Source: an uncultured Rhodospirillales bacterium (lineage in GTDB: Bacteria > Pseudomonadota > Alphaproteobacteria > ATCC43930 > CGMCC-115725). Taken from it: a stretch of 64,000 nt of DNA. Location of the stretch: positions 124,001-188,000 of the forward strand of contig CAIJOA010000011.1 of assembly GCA_903822185.1 (NCBI GenBank), read 5' to 3'. The notes beneath the pieces were generated by a model. It was given only the letters and a program-made list of their open reading frames with translations. It had not been told where the DNA came from and did no database searches. Each line of letters begins with the position of its first letter. The first letter of the stretch is position 1. This document shows, in pieces, positions 30,068 through 39,183 of this stretch. The translations under genes and the position numbers were made by a program.

Positions 30068-30416
30068 GAGGCCAGCTTGGCAGAGAGCGAGGGGCGCGCA
30101 AACGGATTTTTCGCCGCGCATGGATGCAGTCGAGTCGTAGAGTGGCATCACCGGCAAGACGGCGTAAAAATGGGAAAAGCCGCGCAAAATTGGCTTCGGT
30201 TTTGGGACATTTCATCGCCAACGCGCGGCATTCCGCCAGAAGGCCAGCGAAAATTGGCTTCGTTTCGTAATTTTTAAATAACACCTTGATCGCATTGGTT
30301 TTCTTTCCCGAACGGCACGCCGAGCGAAAGAAATGGGGAAGCGATACCGCGCGTGCAAGAACGCGCTACACTCGATGCCAATCGATGATGGACTTTATTT
30401 TATGGGAGGAAAAACA

Positions 30417-30959
30417 ATGACACGCATCCGTATTCTCGAACGCAGCGACATGAACGACGCCCAGGGCAAGACCTACGACAAGGTGAAAGCCGCGGGCGGC
30501 CCGGTCGGCGGTCCCTATTACGCCTATATCCGCAACCCGCGCCTGATGGAGGCGTCGCAGGAGATGGGCAACACGTTGCGCGAAAGCCCGCTCTCCGGGG
30601 TCGAACGCCAGATCGCCGTGCTGACCGCCGTCCGTTTCTGGAATGCGAAATATCCCTGGCACGCCCAGGTGCGCGGTTCCCTCGCCGCCGGCGTCTCGCA
30701 GGAAACCGTCGATGCGATCAATCATCGCAAGCCGGTAAAGCTCGCCAATCCGCGCGAGCAGATGGCGCACGACCTCGCCGAGGAACTTCTCGAAAAGAAG
30801 AGCCTCAGCGAAGCGACCTACAAAGCCGCCGAGAAACTCTTCAGCGAAGAAGAACTCGTCGCCCTGATCGCCGTGACCGGCCAGTTCTCGATGGTGAGCT
30901 GCACCGCCAACGCCTACGACATCACCCCGCCCGCCGACGGTGCCAAACTCGCCGACTAA
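30417..30959 (+). CDS. carboxymuconolactone decarboxylase family protein
   Basis: RQIAVLTAVRFWNAKYPWHAQ AhpD/CMD-like core; ATG preceded by GGGAGGA. Confidence 0.75.
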   Translation: MTRIRILERSDMNDAQGKTYDKVKAAGGPVGGPYYAYIRNPRLMEASQEMGNTLRESPLSGVERQIAVLTAVRFWNAKYPWHAQVRGSLAAGVSQETVDAINHRKPVKLANPREQMAHDLAEELLEKKSLSEATYKAAEKLFSEEELVALIAVTGQFSMVSCTANAYDITPPADGAKLAD

Positions 30960-30984
30960 CCGCACCTGTCCGCTGGCATAGGAA

Positions 30985-31227
30985 GTGGCATGCTTCGTCT
31001 ATGTTCTCGCCAGTGAGCGCAACGGCAAGCCCCGCACCTATGTCGGCTGGACCACCGACCTCGACCGCCGCCTCACCCAACACAACAACGGCACCGGCGC
31101 GAAATTCACGCGCGGCGGAACGTGGGTGATGATTTACGCGGAGAAGTACGAGACGCGGAACGAGGCGATGAGTCGGGAATGGTATCTGAAGCGGGATCGG
31201 AAGATGCGGAAGATATTGATGTCGTAA
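30985..31227 (+). CDS. GIY-YIG nuclease family protein
   Basis: VYVLASERNGKPRTYVGWTTDLDRRLTQHNNG. Confidence 0.88.
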   Translation: MACFVYVLASERNGKPRTYVGWTTDLDRRLTQHNNGTGAKFTRGGTWVMIYAEKYETRNEAMSREWYLKRDRKMRKILMS

Positions 31228-31264
31228 TTCTTGATTCAATCAAAAATCTTCAATAAGCCGGCCC

Positions 31265-31552
31265 TCACGCCACGCGCGAGCGACGCTTCGCGGCCCGGAC
31301 GAGAACATCGTTGATACGTGTTTGCCAGCCGGGTCCTTCAGCCTTGAAAATCTCGACCATGTCCGCGTCGAGACGCAGCGTGATATGTTCTTTCGGACGT
31401 TCCAGCTTGGGCCGCCCCCTTCCCCGTTTTGCCGCTTCGATGAGGCCTGGCATCATTTCGGCAACGGGGCGCGCGCGCCGAAAATCCTCCAGTGTCAGTT
31501 CTGCATTGTCGGGATCGGCGATCGACGAAGGTCCTTTAATCTTTTTCGGCAT
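31265..31552 (-). CDS. brnA: BrnA-like antitoxin
   Basis: MPKKIKGPSSIADPDNAELT...RPKEHITLRLDADMVEIFKAEGPGWQTRINDVL; overlaps the 3' end of brnT. Confidence 0.85.
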   Translation of the reverse strand: MPKKIKGPSSIADPDNAELTLEDFRRARPVAEMMPGLIEAAKRGRGRPKLERPKEHITLRLDADMVEIFKAEGPGWQTRINDVLVRAAKRRSRVA

Positions 31553-31804
31553 AGCGTCGTACCTCTCTCGCATTTGCTTTGCGAAAACTAATAAGCCGGA
31601 ATTTTTCGCCGCGGATCGTGAAAGCCACCACGCATAGACGGCCTGTCCATAAGCCGAAGGCTTGATACCGCGTCTCGCCGTAATCGCGGCGGTCATCGAT
31701 TAAGAGTTGAGCCGTTTCCCACGCAAGGAAGACAACATCCGCGAAGTCGAGGCCGTGTTTGGCCAGATTGGCAGCAGTTTACGCTCGTCCCAATCGAAAC
31801 CCAT
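31536..31804 (-). pseudogene. brnT: BrnT-like toxin, frameshifted near N-terminus
   Basis: MGFDWDERK, then a 1-bp loss near 31776-31778, then AANLAKHGLDFADVVFLAWETAQLLIDDRRDYGETRYQAFGLWTGRLCVVAFTIRGEKFRLISFRKANAREVRRYAEKD*; hand-translated, not in the ORF track. Confidence 0.85.
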
Positions 31805-31888
31805 GACACTATAATGTGCCTACGTTAATTTGGATGTCAATATTTATGTGCCTACAGAAAATAGGCTCTGCCACCCCGGAGTTAATGA

Positions 31889-32404
31889 TCAGAACAAACT
31901 ATCGAGCGCGCTGGCGGCAAGATTCACGAGGGTTTCGCCGAAGACGAGGTAGGTCACATAACCCGCGGCGACATCAAAGCCGACCTCGCGGAAGAAGCGA
32001 TGGCGCTTTGGATCTTCAATAGTGCCGAGATCGATCAACGGCACGTCCTCGGCGATTGCCGTTGCGGCCACCTTTGCCAGCAGGGCCTTGCCGAGCTTGC
32101 GGCGGCGAAAGGGCGGCTTCACGTAAAGCTGATGGACGTAATAGGTCGTCTTGCCGACATCGGGCATATAGAGCGGCGAATAGGTGATCATGCCGACGGG
32201 ATCGCCGGCAACGATCGCGACCCATGCGGTAAATTTCGGATCTTTACCAAAGCCGTCGCGAGCCCAGTCTTCCGCGGTCGCGTGGAGGACCGAGAGGCTG
32301 CCGAGTTCTTCGGCCAGCATTTTCATCATGCCGAACATGGCAGCCGCGTCGTCCGGCGTGGCGCGGCGAAGATGAATCGCTTGATCGGTAGGCTCGGGAT
32401 TCAT
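31889..32404 (-). CDS. GNAT family N-acetyltransferase
   Basis: YVHQLYVKPPFRRRKLGKALLAKVAATA; start trimmed to MNPEPT. Confidence 0.88.
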   Translation of the reverse strand: MNPEPTDQAIHLRRATPDDAAAMFGMMKMLAEELGSLSVLHATAEDWARDGFGKDPKFTAWVAIVAGDPVGMITYSPLYMPDVGKTTYYVHQLYVKPPFRRRKLGKALLAKVAATAIAEDVPLIDLGTIEDPKRHRFFREVGFDVAAGYVTYLVFGETLVNLAASALDSLF

Positions 32405-32515
32405 CGCCTGCCCCCAAAAGTTGCTCCTGGGGGTTCTATGGCGATGCCGGGGCAATCATCCCCATCGGCCTCGCGATAGACGCGAACCTTATCGGTGGCC
32501 AATCAGTTGGCGCGG

Positions 32516-33442
32516 CTATTTAAACAGCACCTTCGACGCGTCGATCTTGCTGTGGAGCATTTCCTGCTTGGTCATGATCTCGGCGATCGAGAAGATATCC
32601 CGCTCGGTCACTTTGGCCTCGAGTCTGGGCATTTCGATGGCCCGCACCGCGTCGGGCGGCATCTTCATGAAGGTGGCGATGGCCGCGCGGGCTTCGTCCG
32701 GATGGGCGATGCCGTAGGCGGTGCCTTCTTCGTTGGCTTCGTTGAAAGCCTTCACCGCATCGCGATGCGCGTTGGCCCATTCGCGCGTCGATGAATAGAT
32801 GATGGTCTGCGTGCCGAGCGGAAGGCTGTCGAAGGCATGACCGACATCCTTGCCGAGTCCGGCAGCGATGATGCGCGAATAGATAGGCTCGATCGTTACG
32901 ACCGCATCGGCGAGGCCGCCCTGCAATGCATCACGCTGTTGCGGGAAGGCCATCTCGATGAAATTGACCGATTTGTAATCGACATTGTGCTGCATGAGCC
33001 AGTTGCGCAGCGAGACATGGATGAGCGCGCCGAGGCCGGGTACACCGACTTTCTTGCCGACAAAATCCGCCGGGACGCTGATGCCCGATCCGGTGCGCGC
33101 GATGATCGCGCTGTTGTTGCTTTCCTTGGTCGTGACGTTGGTGCCCGACACCGCAACGAGATCGATGCCAGCATCGATCGCCTGCAGCAGCACCGTCGTC
33201 GCCGCGCCGGCGATATCGGACGAACCGGCGACGAGCGCAGGCGGGACGTTGGAATTGAGATTGATGACCTGGAGTTCGACCTCGATCCCGCGCTTGGCAT
33301 AGAAGCCTTTTTCCTGTGCGAGGTAGCTCGCCGCAAGCGACGCAGCCGGCGTCTGGCCGACCCTGATCTTGGTTTGCGCGCCGGCATCCGGCGTCATCGA
33401 AATCGCCGCCAGCAAGATCGCCGCTGTCCAGATCATCCGCAT
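32516..33442 (-). CDS. ABC transporter substrate-binding protein (NitT/TauT family), orphan
   Basis: Signal peptide, NMT1/THI5-like fold motifs (YLAQEKGFYAKRGIEVEL). Confidence 0.82.
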   Translation of the reverse strand: MRMIWTAAILLAAISMTPDAGAQTKIRVGQTPAASLAASYLAQEKGFYAKRGIEVELQVINLNSNVPPALVAGSSDIAGAATTVLLQAIDAGIDLVAVSGTNVTTKESNNSAIIARTGSGISVPADFVGKKVGVPGLGALIHVSLRNWLMQHNVDYKSVNFIEMAFPQQRDALQGGLADAVVTIEPIYSRIIAAGLGKDVGHAFDSLPLGTQTIIYSSTREWANAHRDAVKAFNEANEEGTAYGIAHPDEARAAIATFMKMPPDAVRAIEMPRLEAKVTERDIFSIAEIMTKQEMLHSKIDASKVLFK

Positions 33443-33553
33443 TTGATTCTTCTCCCCACTCCGGAATTTTAATGCCCGCCGGTGACGTGACCGTAGCAGT
33501 CTGTATGACGTGGTGCGAGAGCAGGACCTCGGGAAATTGCGCAGGCATGGTGC

Positions 33554-33647
33554 GTCCCTCGACTACGCTCGGGATGAGGTTTGTTTGGATTCTTGCTTCA
33601 ACCAATGCAACGCACAACCTGCCTCGTCCCGAGCGAAGTCGAGGGAC
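33554..33647. repeat. palindromic repeat pair, family B (GTCCCTCGACTACGCTCGGGATGAGG ... CCTCGTCCCGAGCGAAGTCGAGGGAC)
   Basis: Two inverted 26-bp arms read in the sequence; same family at 37117-37193. Confidence 0.85.
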
Positions 33648-33669
33648 ACGGAATGGTTCTGCAGACGAC

Positions 33670-34353
33670 TTACCCTTGGCGCACTAGCCCGTTTTCGAGC
33701 ACGAGAATACGATCCATGCGGCGGGCGAGATCGAGATTATGGGTCGCGATCAATGCGGCTAGACCTGAATGGCGAACGAGATCGATCAGCACCGCGGTCA
33801 CATCGTCTGCCGTCTTCTGATCGAGATTGCCGGTCGGCTCGTCACCAAGAAGAAGCTTCGGCTTATTGGCGAGGGCGCGGAGGATCGCGACGCGTTGCTG
33901 CTCGCCACCCGACAGACGCGCCGGACGATGTTCGGCGCGCGGCTGCAGATTGACGAGGCCGAGCAACTCCATCGCCCGCACCTTCGCTTCCTTGCGCGAC
34001 ACGCCGGCGATCATCTGCGGCAGAATGATATTTTCGGCCGCCGAGAATTCCGGCAGAAGCTGATGGAATTGATAGACGAAGCCGATGCCGGTACGGCGCG
34101 CGGCGGTGCGCTCGTCATCGCCCATGCGGCTGCAATCTTTCCCGGCGAGCAGCACCTGCCCGCCATCGGGACGATCCAGCAGCCCCGCCATATGCAGCAG
34201 CGTCGATTTACCCGCGCCCGACGGCCCGACCAGCGCGACGATCTCTCCCGGGGAAATGGTCAGCGAGACGCCGTTGAGGACGGGCAGCGGCTTGCCGCCC
34301 TGCTGATATATCCGCGTGACCGCGCGTAGTTCGAGCGTGGCTGCTTTACTCAT
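33670..34353 (-). CDS. lolD: lipoprotein-releasing system ATP-binding protein
   Basis: [34 protein letters not shown]; directly downstream of lolCE. Confidence 0.95.
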   Translation of the reverse strand: MSKAATLELRAVTRIYQQGGKPLPVLNGVSLTISPGEIVALVGPSGAGKSTLLHMAGLLDRPDGGQVLLAGKDCSRMGDDERTAARRTGIGFVYQFHQLLPEFSAAENIILPQMIAGVSRKEAKVRAMELLGLVNLQPRAEHRPARLSGGEQQRVAILRALANKPKLLLGDEPTGNLDQKTADDVTAVLIDLVRHSGLAALIATHNLDLARRMDRILVLENGLVRQG

Positions 34354-34433
34354 CGTCATTCCCGCGAAAGCGGGAATCCATCGATCCCCAAAACGAGCGT
34401 GAAGTGGATTCCCGCTTTCGCGGGAATGACGGA
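34354..34433. repeat. palindromic repeat pair, family A (dRS3-like ATTCCCGCGAAAGCGGGAAT) in inverted arrangement
   Basis: CGTCATTCCCGCGAAAGCGGGAATCCA ... TGGATTCCCGCTTTCGCGGGAATGACG. Confidence 0.9.
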
Positions 34434-34448
34434 TTTAAAATCGTGGCC

Positions 34449-35690
34449 TCACTCATACCGAAGCGCCTCGACCGGATCGAGCTTGGCCGCACGCCAGGCG
34501 GGATAGATCGTCGCCAGCAACGACAGCCCGAAAGCCATGCCGACGACCGTGCCGACTTCCCAGGGATCGACGCGCGCCGGGATCTGTGTGAGGAAATAGA
34601 TCTCGGCCGAGAACAGGTCGGTGCCGATGATCGCCTGGATGAAGCGGCGGATCGCCTCGATATGCAGCGCGAACTCGACGCCGAGAACGAAGCCGATCAC
34701 CGTGCCGATCACCCCGACGCTGGCGCCGGCGAGAATGAAGATGCGGAGGATCGAGCCGCGCTTTGCGCCCATGGTGCGAAGGATCGCGATGTCCCTGCCC
34801 TTGTCCTTCACCATCATGATCATGCTGGAGACGATGTTGAATGCCGCCACCAGGATAATCAGCGTCAGGATCAGGAACATGACGTTGCGTTCGATCTGCA
34901 CGGCATTGAAGAACGACAGGTTGCTTTGCTGCCAATCGTAGATCTTGGCCTTGCCGGCGAGCGCGTTATAGACCTCGAGATCGTAGCTTCTGATTTTATC
35001 GGGGTCGGCAACCATCACTTCGAGGCTGGTCACGGCCTTGTCGATATTGAAGAAGGTCTGCGCCGTATCCATCGGCATGATGATGATCGAATTGTCGAAT
35101 TCGAACATGCCAACATTGAAAGTCCCGGCGAGCTTATAAGTCTTGATACGCGGCACCGTGCCGAAGACCGTCGCCGACCCTTGCGGCGAGATCAGCGTAA
35201 CCGTGCCGCCGATCCGGACGCCCAGCTTTTCAGCGAGGCGGCTGCCGAGAATGACGCTGTTGCCGTTGAAGTTCGTGAAAGCGTCAGGCGACAGATGCTC
35301 GGAGATCAGCTTTTGCGCCTTCAAATCGTCGGCGGCGAGCCCGCGTACCATCGCGCCCGAAGCCTGAGCCCCGGCGGTGGCCATCACTTGGCCTTCGATG
35401 ATCGGCGTCGCCGAGACAATGCCCGGCAGATTCTTGATCTGCTCGGCCAGCGGCTCGTAATCGGTCAGCGGCCCCTGCAGCGCATAGACATTCATATGGC
35501 CGTTGACGCCGAGGATGCGGCCCAGCAACTCGGCACGAAATCCGTTCATCACCGCCAGCACGACGATCAGCGTCGCCACGCCCAGCGCGATGCCGGTCAG
35601 CGAGAAGATGGCGATGACCGAGATGAAACCTTCCTGACGCCGCGCCCGCAGATAACGGAACGCGATCATCCGCTCCAATGCGCCAAACAT
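34449..35690 (-). CDS. lolC: lipoprotein-releasing system transmembrane protein LolC/LolE
   Basis: FRYLRARRQEGFISVIAIFSLTGIALGVATLIVVLAVMNGF. Confidence 0.93.
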   Translation of the reverse strand: MFGALERMIAFRYLRARRQEGFISVIAIFSLTGIALGVATLIVVLAVMNGFRAELLGRILGVNGHMNVYALQGPLTDYEPLAEQIKNLPGIVSATPIIEGQVMATAGAQASGAMVRGLAADDLKAQKLISEHLSPDAFTNFNGNSVILGSRLAEKLGVRIGGTVTLISPQGSATVFGTVPRIKTYKLAGTFNVGMFEFDNSIIIMPMDTAQTFFNIDKAVTSLEVMVADPDKIRSYDLEVYNALAGKAKIYDWQQSNLSFFNAVQIERNVMFLILTLIILVAAFNIVSSMIMMVKDKGRDIAILRTMGAKRGSILRIFILAGASVGVIGTVIGFVLGVEFALHIEAIRRFIQAIIGTDLFSAEIYFLTQIPARVDPWEVGTVVGMAFGLSLLATIYPAWRAAKLDPVEALRYE

Positions 35691-37006
35691 CAGGCGTTAG
35701 TCCCGGCGACGAGCGCGAGCGCCGCTTCGGGCGACAGTTCCTGCTTCTCGCCGCTGCGGCGGTTCTTGATCTCAACGACGTTGTTGGTGACGCCGCGCGG
35801 GCCAATGACGAACTGATACGGCAAGCCGATCAAGTCCATCGCCGCGAACTTGGCGCCGGCCGATTCATCGCGATCGTCATACAGCACCTCGACGCCGGCC
35901 TTTTGCAGCTTGGCGTAAAGATCGTCGCAAGCCTCTTTGCACTTGGCGTCGGCGGCGCGCAGGTTGATGAGGCCGACTTTGAACGGCGCCACCGGCTCCG
36001 GCCAGATGATGCCGTTATCGTCGTGATTGGCTTCGATGATCGCGCCGAGGAGACGCGAGACACCGATGCCGTAGGAACCCATCTCCATCGTGATCTGGGT
36101 CTTGTCCTGGCCGGCGACGACCGCCTTCATCGGCTCGGAATATTTCGTGCCGAAATAAAACACCTGTCCGACTTCGATACCGCGGGCGCGGCGGCGGCGT
36201 TCTTCGGGAACGCGTGCTTCGAATTCGGCTTGATCGTGCTTCTCGTCGGTCGCGGCGTACCAGTTGGCGATATATTTCTGCACGTCGGGCGAGGTCGGAT
36301 CGATGTTGCTTTCATCGAGCTTCACGACGTCGGCGTCGTAGAACAATTCGCTCTCGCCGGTATCGGCTTGGACGTGGAACTCGTGGCTCAAATCGCCGCC
36401 GATCGGGCCGGTGTCGGCGCGCACCGGAATCGGCGTCAGGCCCATCCGCTTGAAGGTCTTCATATAGGCGGCGAACATGCGGAAGTAGGACGCGACCGCC
36501 GCCGGCTTGTCGAGATCGAACGAGTAGCAGTCCTTCATCAGAAATTCGCGGCCACGCATCACGCCGAAACGCGGACGTACCTCGTCGCGGAACTTCCACT
36601 GGATGTGATAGAGCATCTTCGGCAGGTCGCGGTAGCTTTTGACAGAGCCGCGGACGATGTCGGTGATCAGCTCTTCATTCGTCGGGCCATAGAGCATGTC
36701 GCGATCGTGACGGTCACGGATGCGCAGCATCTCTTTGCCATAGACCTCGTAGCGGCCGCTTTCACGCCACAACTCGGCCGGCTGCAACGTCGGCATCAAC
36801 AGTTCCTGCGCCCCGGCGGCGTCCTGTTCCTCGCGAACGATCTGCTCGACCTTTTTGAGCACCCGAAGGCCCAGCGGCAGCCAGCTATAGATGCCGGCGG
36901 CGGACTGCCGGATCATGCCGGCGCGCAGCATCAGCCGGTGCGAGACGATCTGCGCCTCGGCGGGATTTTCCTTGAGCAACGGCAGGAAATAAGCGGACAG
37001 GCGCAC
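35690..37006 (-). CDS. proS: prolyl-tRNA synthetase (short alphaproteobacterial type)
   Basis: [29 protein letters not shown], class II aaRS motifs; 438 aa. Confidence 0.96.
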   Translation of the reverse strand: MRLSAYFLPLLKENPAEAQIVSHRLMLRAGMIRQSAAGIYSWLPLGLRVLKKVEQIVREEQDAAGAQELLMPTLQPAELWRESGRYEVYGKEMLRIRDRHDRDMLYGPTNEELITDIVRGSVKSYRDLPKMLYHIQWKFRDEVRPRFGVMRGREFLMKDCYSFDLDKPAAVASYFRMFAAYMKTFKRMGLTPIPVRADTGPIGGDLSHEFHVQADTGESELFYDADVVKLDESNIDPTSPDVQKYIANWYAATDEKHDQAEFEARVPEERRRRARGIEVGQVFYFGTKYSEPMKAVVAGQDKTQITMEMGSYGIGVSRLLGAIIEANHDDNGIIWPEPVAPFKVGLINLRAADAKCKEACDDLYAKLQKAGVEVLYDDRDESAGAKFAAMDLIGLPYQFVIGPRGVTNNVVEIKNRRSGEKQELSPEAALALVAGTNA

Positions 37007-37116
37007 GGTTTTTTCTCGATGTAATGGGACGTTTAGAGGGGTTGGGCGAATTTAGGGGCTGGCGGCGGCGCTGTCTAATCCCGCGCGTTTCCGGGTGCGC
37101 TGGATCGATTCACCAC

Positions 37117-37193
37117 CTCCCTCGACTGCGCTCGGGACGAGGTCTTTCTTTGTGCCATTCACAATGTTCCTCGTCCCGAGCGTCGTCGAGGGA
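37117..37193. repeat. palindromic repeat pair, family B (second copy)
   Basis: CTCCCTCGACTGCGCTCGGGACGAGG ... CCTCGTCCCGAGCGTCGTCGAGGGA. Confidence 0.85.
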
Positions 37194-37218
37194 CCCTTGC
37201 TGTCCGTGCAACCGTGCT

Positions 37219-37674
37219 TCAATCCCGGGCCGAGCGGCAGGCCTCGGCCATCACCGCGCGCTGATTGGGATTGAGCGGCTGGCCGTTGAAGAAGGCTTGG
37301 TTATTGCGGACGGTGACGTAACCGATCACTGCCTTGGCCCCCGTCCCCGCTGGGATGCCGAACTTGCCGGCCAGGTCGCGGCTGATTTCGATCGGGAAAT
37401 TATCGGTCGAAACGGAAGGATCGCTGGACGGCAGATCGGCGGGCGCGACCGCGTCGCCGTTCACATCGACGCCGGGCGTGTAATCGGCGCCGGGAACACC
37501 GGCCGTCTTGCCGGGCAGCAGATCGCAGATTTGCGACGACATGACCATCCTGCCGTCGGGCGACACGCTGAGGCCGGCGGGCGGCACTGTTTGTGTTTGC
37601 GCCGAGGCCGAGACAGCAAAGAAAATGAGAAACGCGCTGAGCATGGCCATGAGACTAGCCCAAATCCCATCCAT
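37219..37674 (-). CDS. hypothetical secreted protein
   Basis: Signal peptide ending ...VSASAQ; no family recognised. Confidence 0.6.
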   Translation of the reverse strand: MDGIWASLMAMLSAFLIFFAVSASAQTQTVPPAGLSVSPDGRMVMSSQICDLLPGKTAGVPGADYTPGVDVNGDAVAPADLPSSDPSVSTDNFPIEISRDLAGKFGIPAGTGAKAVIGYVTVRNNQAFFNGQPLNPNQRAVMAEACRSARD

Positions 37675-37699
37675 CGGCCAAAATAACGAGGCTTGAGAC

Positions 37700-37802
37700 T
37701 CCCTCTCCCCTCGGGGAGAGGGCTGGGGTGAGGGGGAACCTCTATCGCGTGTGAAGCCCCCTCACCCGGCCCTTCGGGCCGACCTCTCCCCGAGGGGAGA
37801 GG
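37700..37802. repeat. palindromic repeat pair, family C (CCCTCTCCCCTCGGGGAGAGGGCTGGGGTGAGGGG and inverted partner)
   Basis: Inverted arms at 37700-37736 and 37757-37802. Confidence 0.85.
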
Positions 37803-37828
37803 TTTATTTGACGACGATCGGGGGATCG

Positions 37829-39118
37829 ATGTTCGAGCGTTATTTCCAGCTGTCTGCCAACGGCACGACCATCCGCACCGAAGTGGTCGCCGGCTGCACC
37901 ACCTTCCTGACGATGGCCTATATCATGTTCGTCAATCCGCTGATCCTCGGTGACGCCGGGATGGATCGTGGCGCGGTGTTCGTCGCCACCTGCATCGGCA
38001 CCGCGATCGGCACGCTGATCATGGGGCTTTATGCCAATTACCCGCTGGCACTCGCGCCGGGCATGGGGCTCAACGCCTATTTCACTTACGGCGTGGTCAA
38101 AGGGATGCATTTCTCGTGGGAGATCGCGCTGGGGGCGGTCTTCATCTCGGGCATCCTGTTCCTGATTCTCAGCCTGTTGCGGCTGCGCGAATGGATCGTC
38201 GATGCGATCCCGCAATCGCTGAAGATGGCGATCTCGGCCGGCATCGGTTTGTTCCTCGGCATCATCGCCCTGAAGAACGCGGGCATCGTCGTCGGGTCGC
38301 CGGATACTCTGGTGACGCTGGGCGATTTGAAGGCGGCGCCGACCTTGCTGGCGGTCCTGGGGTTTGTCGCCATCGCGGCGCTGGATGCGCGGCGGGTGCC
38401 GGGCGCGATCATCATCGCGGTGCTCGGCGTGACGGCACTGGGCGTCGCCTTCGGCGTCTCGCCTTTCGCCGGGATCGCCGCCCCACCGCCGAGCCTCGCC
38501 CCGACCTTTCTGAAACTTGATCTCGCCGGGGCGCTCAATCTCGGTGTGGTCGTCATTATCTTCGCGTTCTTCTTCGTCGATTTGTTCGACAACACCGGGA
38601 CGCTGGTCGGCGTCGCCCATCGCGCCGGCATGATCGGGCCGGACGGCAAGATCCCGCGCCTCAACCGCGTCTTAATTGCCGACTCAGCTGCAACTATTTG
38701 TGGTTCCCTGCTCGGCACCTCGACGGTCACGTCGTATATCGAGAGCGCGGCAGGTGTCCGGGCCGGCGGGCGGACCGGATTGGTCGCTGTCGTCGTCGCG
38801 ATCCTGTTCCTCCTCAGTCTTTTTCTATCACCGCTTGCAGGAACAGTTGCAGCCTACGCCACCGCGCCGGCGCTGCTTTACGTCGCCTGCCTTATGACGC
38901 GCGGCCTAGTCGATATCGATTGGGAAGACGTCACCGAATATGCGCCGGCCGTCGTCACGGCTTTGGTGATGCCGCTGACCTTTTCGATCGCCAATGGAAT
39001 CGCTTTGGGTTTCATCCTCTATGTCGGGGTGAAACTGCTTTCGGGTAAGATTCGTTCGCTTAGCCCCGCCCTGGTGATCCTCGCGCTGCTCTTTCTCATT
39101 AAATTTGCAGTTTTATAA
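37829..39118 (+). CDS. NCS2 family (AzgA/guanine-hypoxanthine) permease
   Basis: FLTMAYIMFVNPLIL, MGLYANYPLALAPGMGLNAYF, DSAATICGSLLGTSTVTSYIESAAGV. Confidence 0.93.
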   Translation: MFERYFQLSANGTTIRTEVVAGCTTFLTMAYIMFVNPLILGDAGMDRGAVFVATCIGTAIGTLIMGLYANYPLALAPGMGLNAYFTYGVVKGMHFSWEIALGAVFISGILFLILSLLRLREWIVDAIPQSLKMAISAGIGLFLGIIALKNAGIVVGSPDTLVTLGDLKAAPTLLAVLGFVAIAALDARRVPGAIIIAVLGVTALGVAFGVSPFAGIAAPPPSLAPTFLKLDLAGALNLGVVVIIFAFFFVDLFDNTGTLVGVAHRAGMIGPDGKIPRLNRVLIADSAATICGSLLGTSTVTSYIESAAGVRAGGRTGLVAVVVAILFLLSLFLSPLAGTVAAYATAPALLYVACLMTRGLVDIDWEDVTEYAPAVVTALVMPLTFSIANGIALGFILYVGVKLLSGKIRSLSPALVILALLFLIKFAVL

Positions 39119-39183
39119 GAAGACTCGTCGTTTCGATGCAAAATTAACGTGACGAATGGATCGGGCTTCCATACAGTCTTTTT

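Noticed and set aside
31553-31696. N-terminal 48-codon extension of the brnA ORF in the track
   Set aside because: It is the brnT coding sequence read in the wrong frame; brnA starts at MPKKIKG (31552).
35690-37006. proS truncated because it lacks the YbaK-like editing insertion
   Set aside because: The ~440-aa form without this insertion is the normal alphaproteobacterial type.
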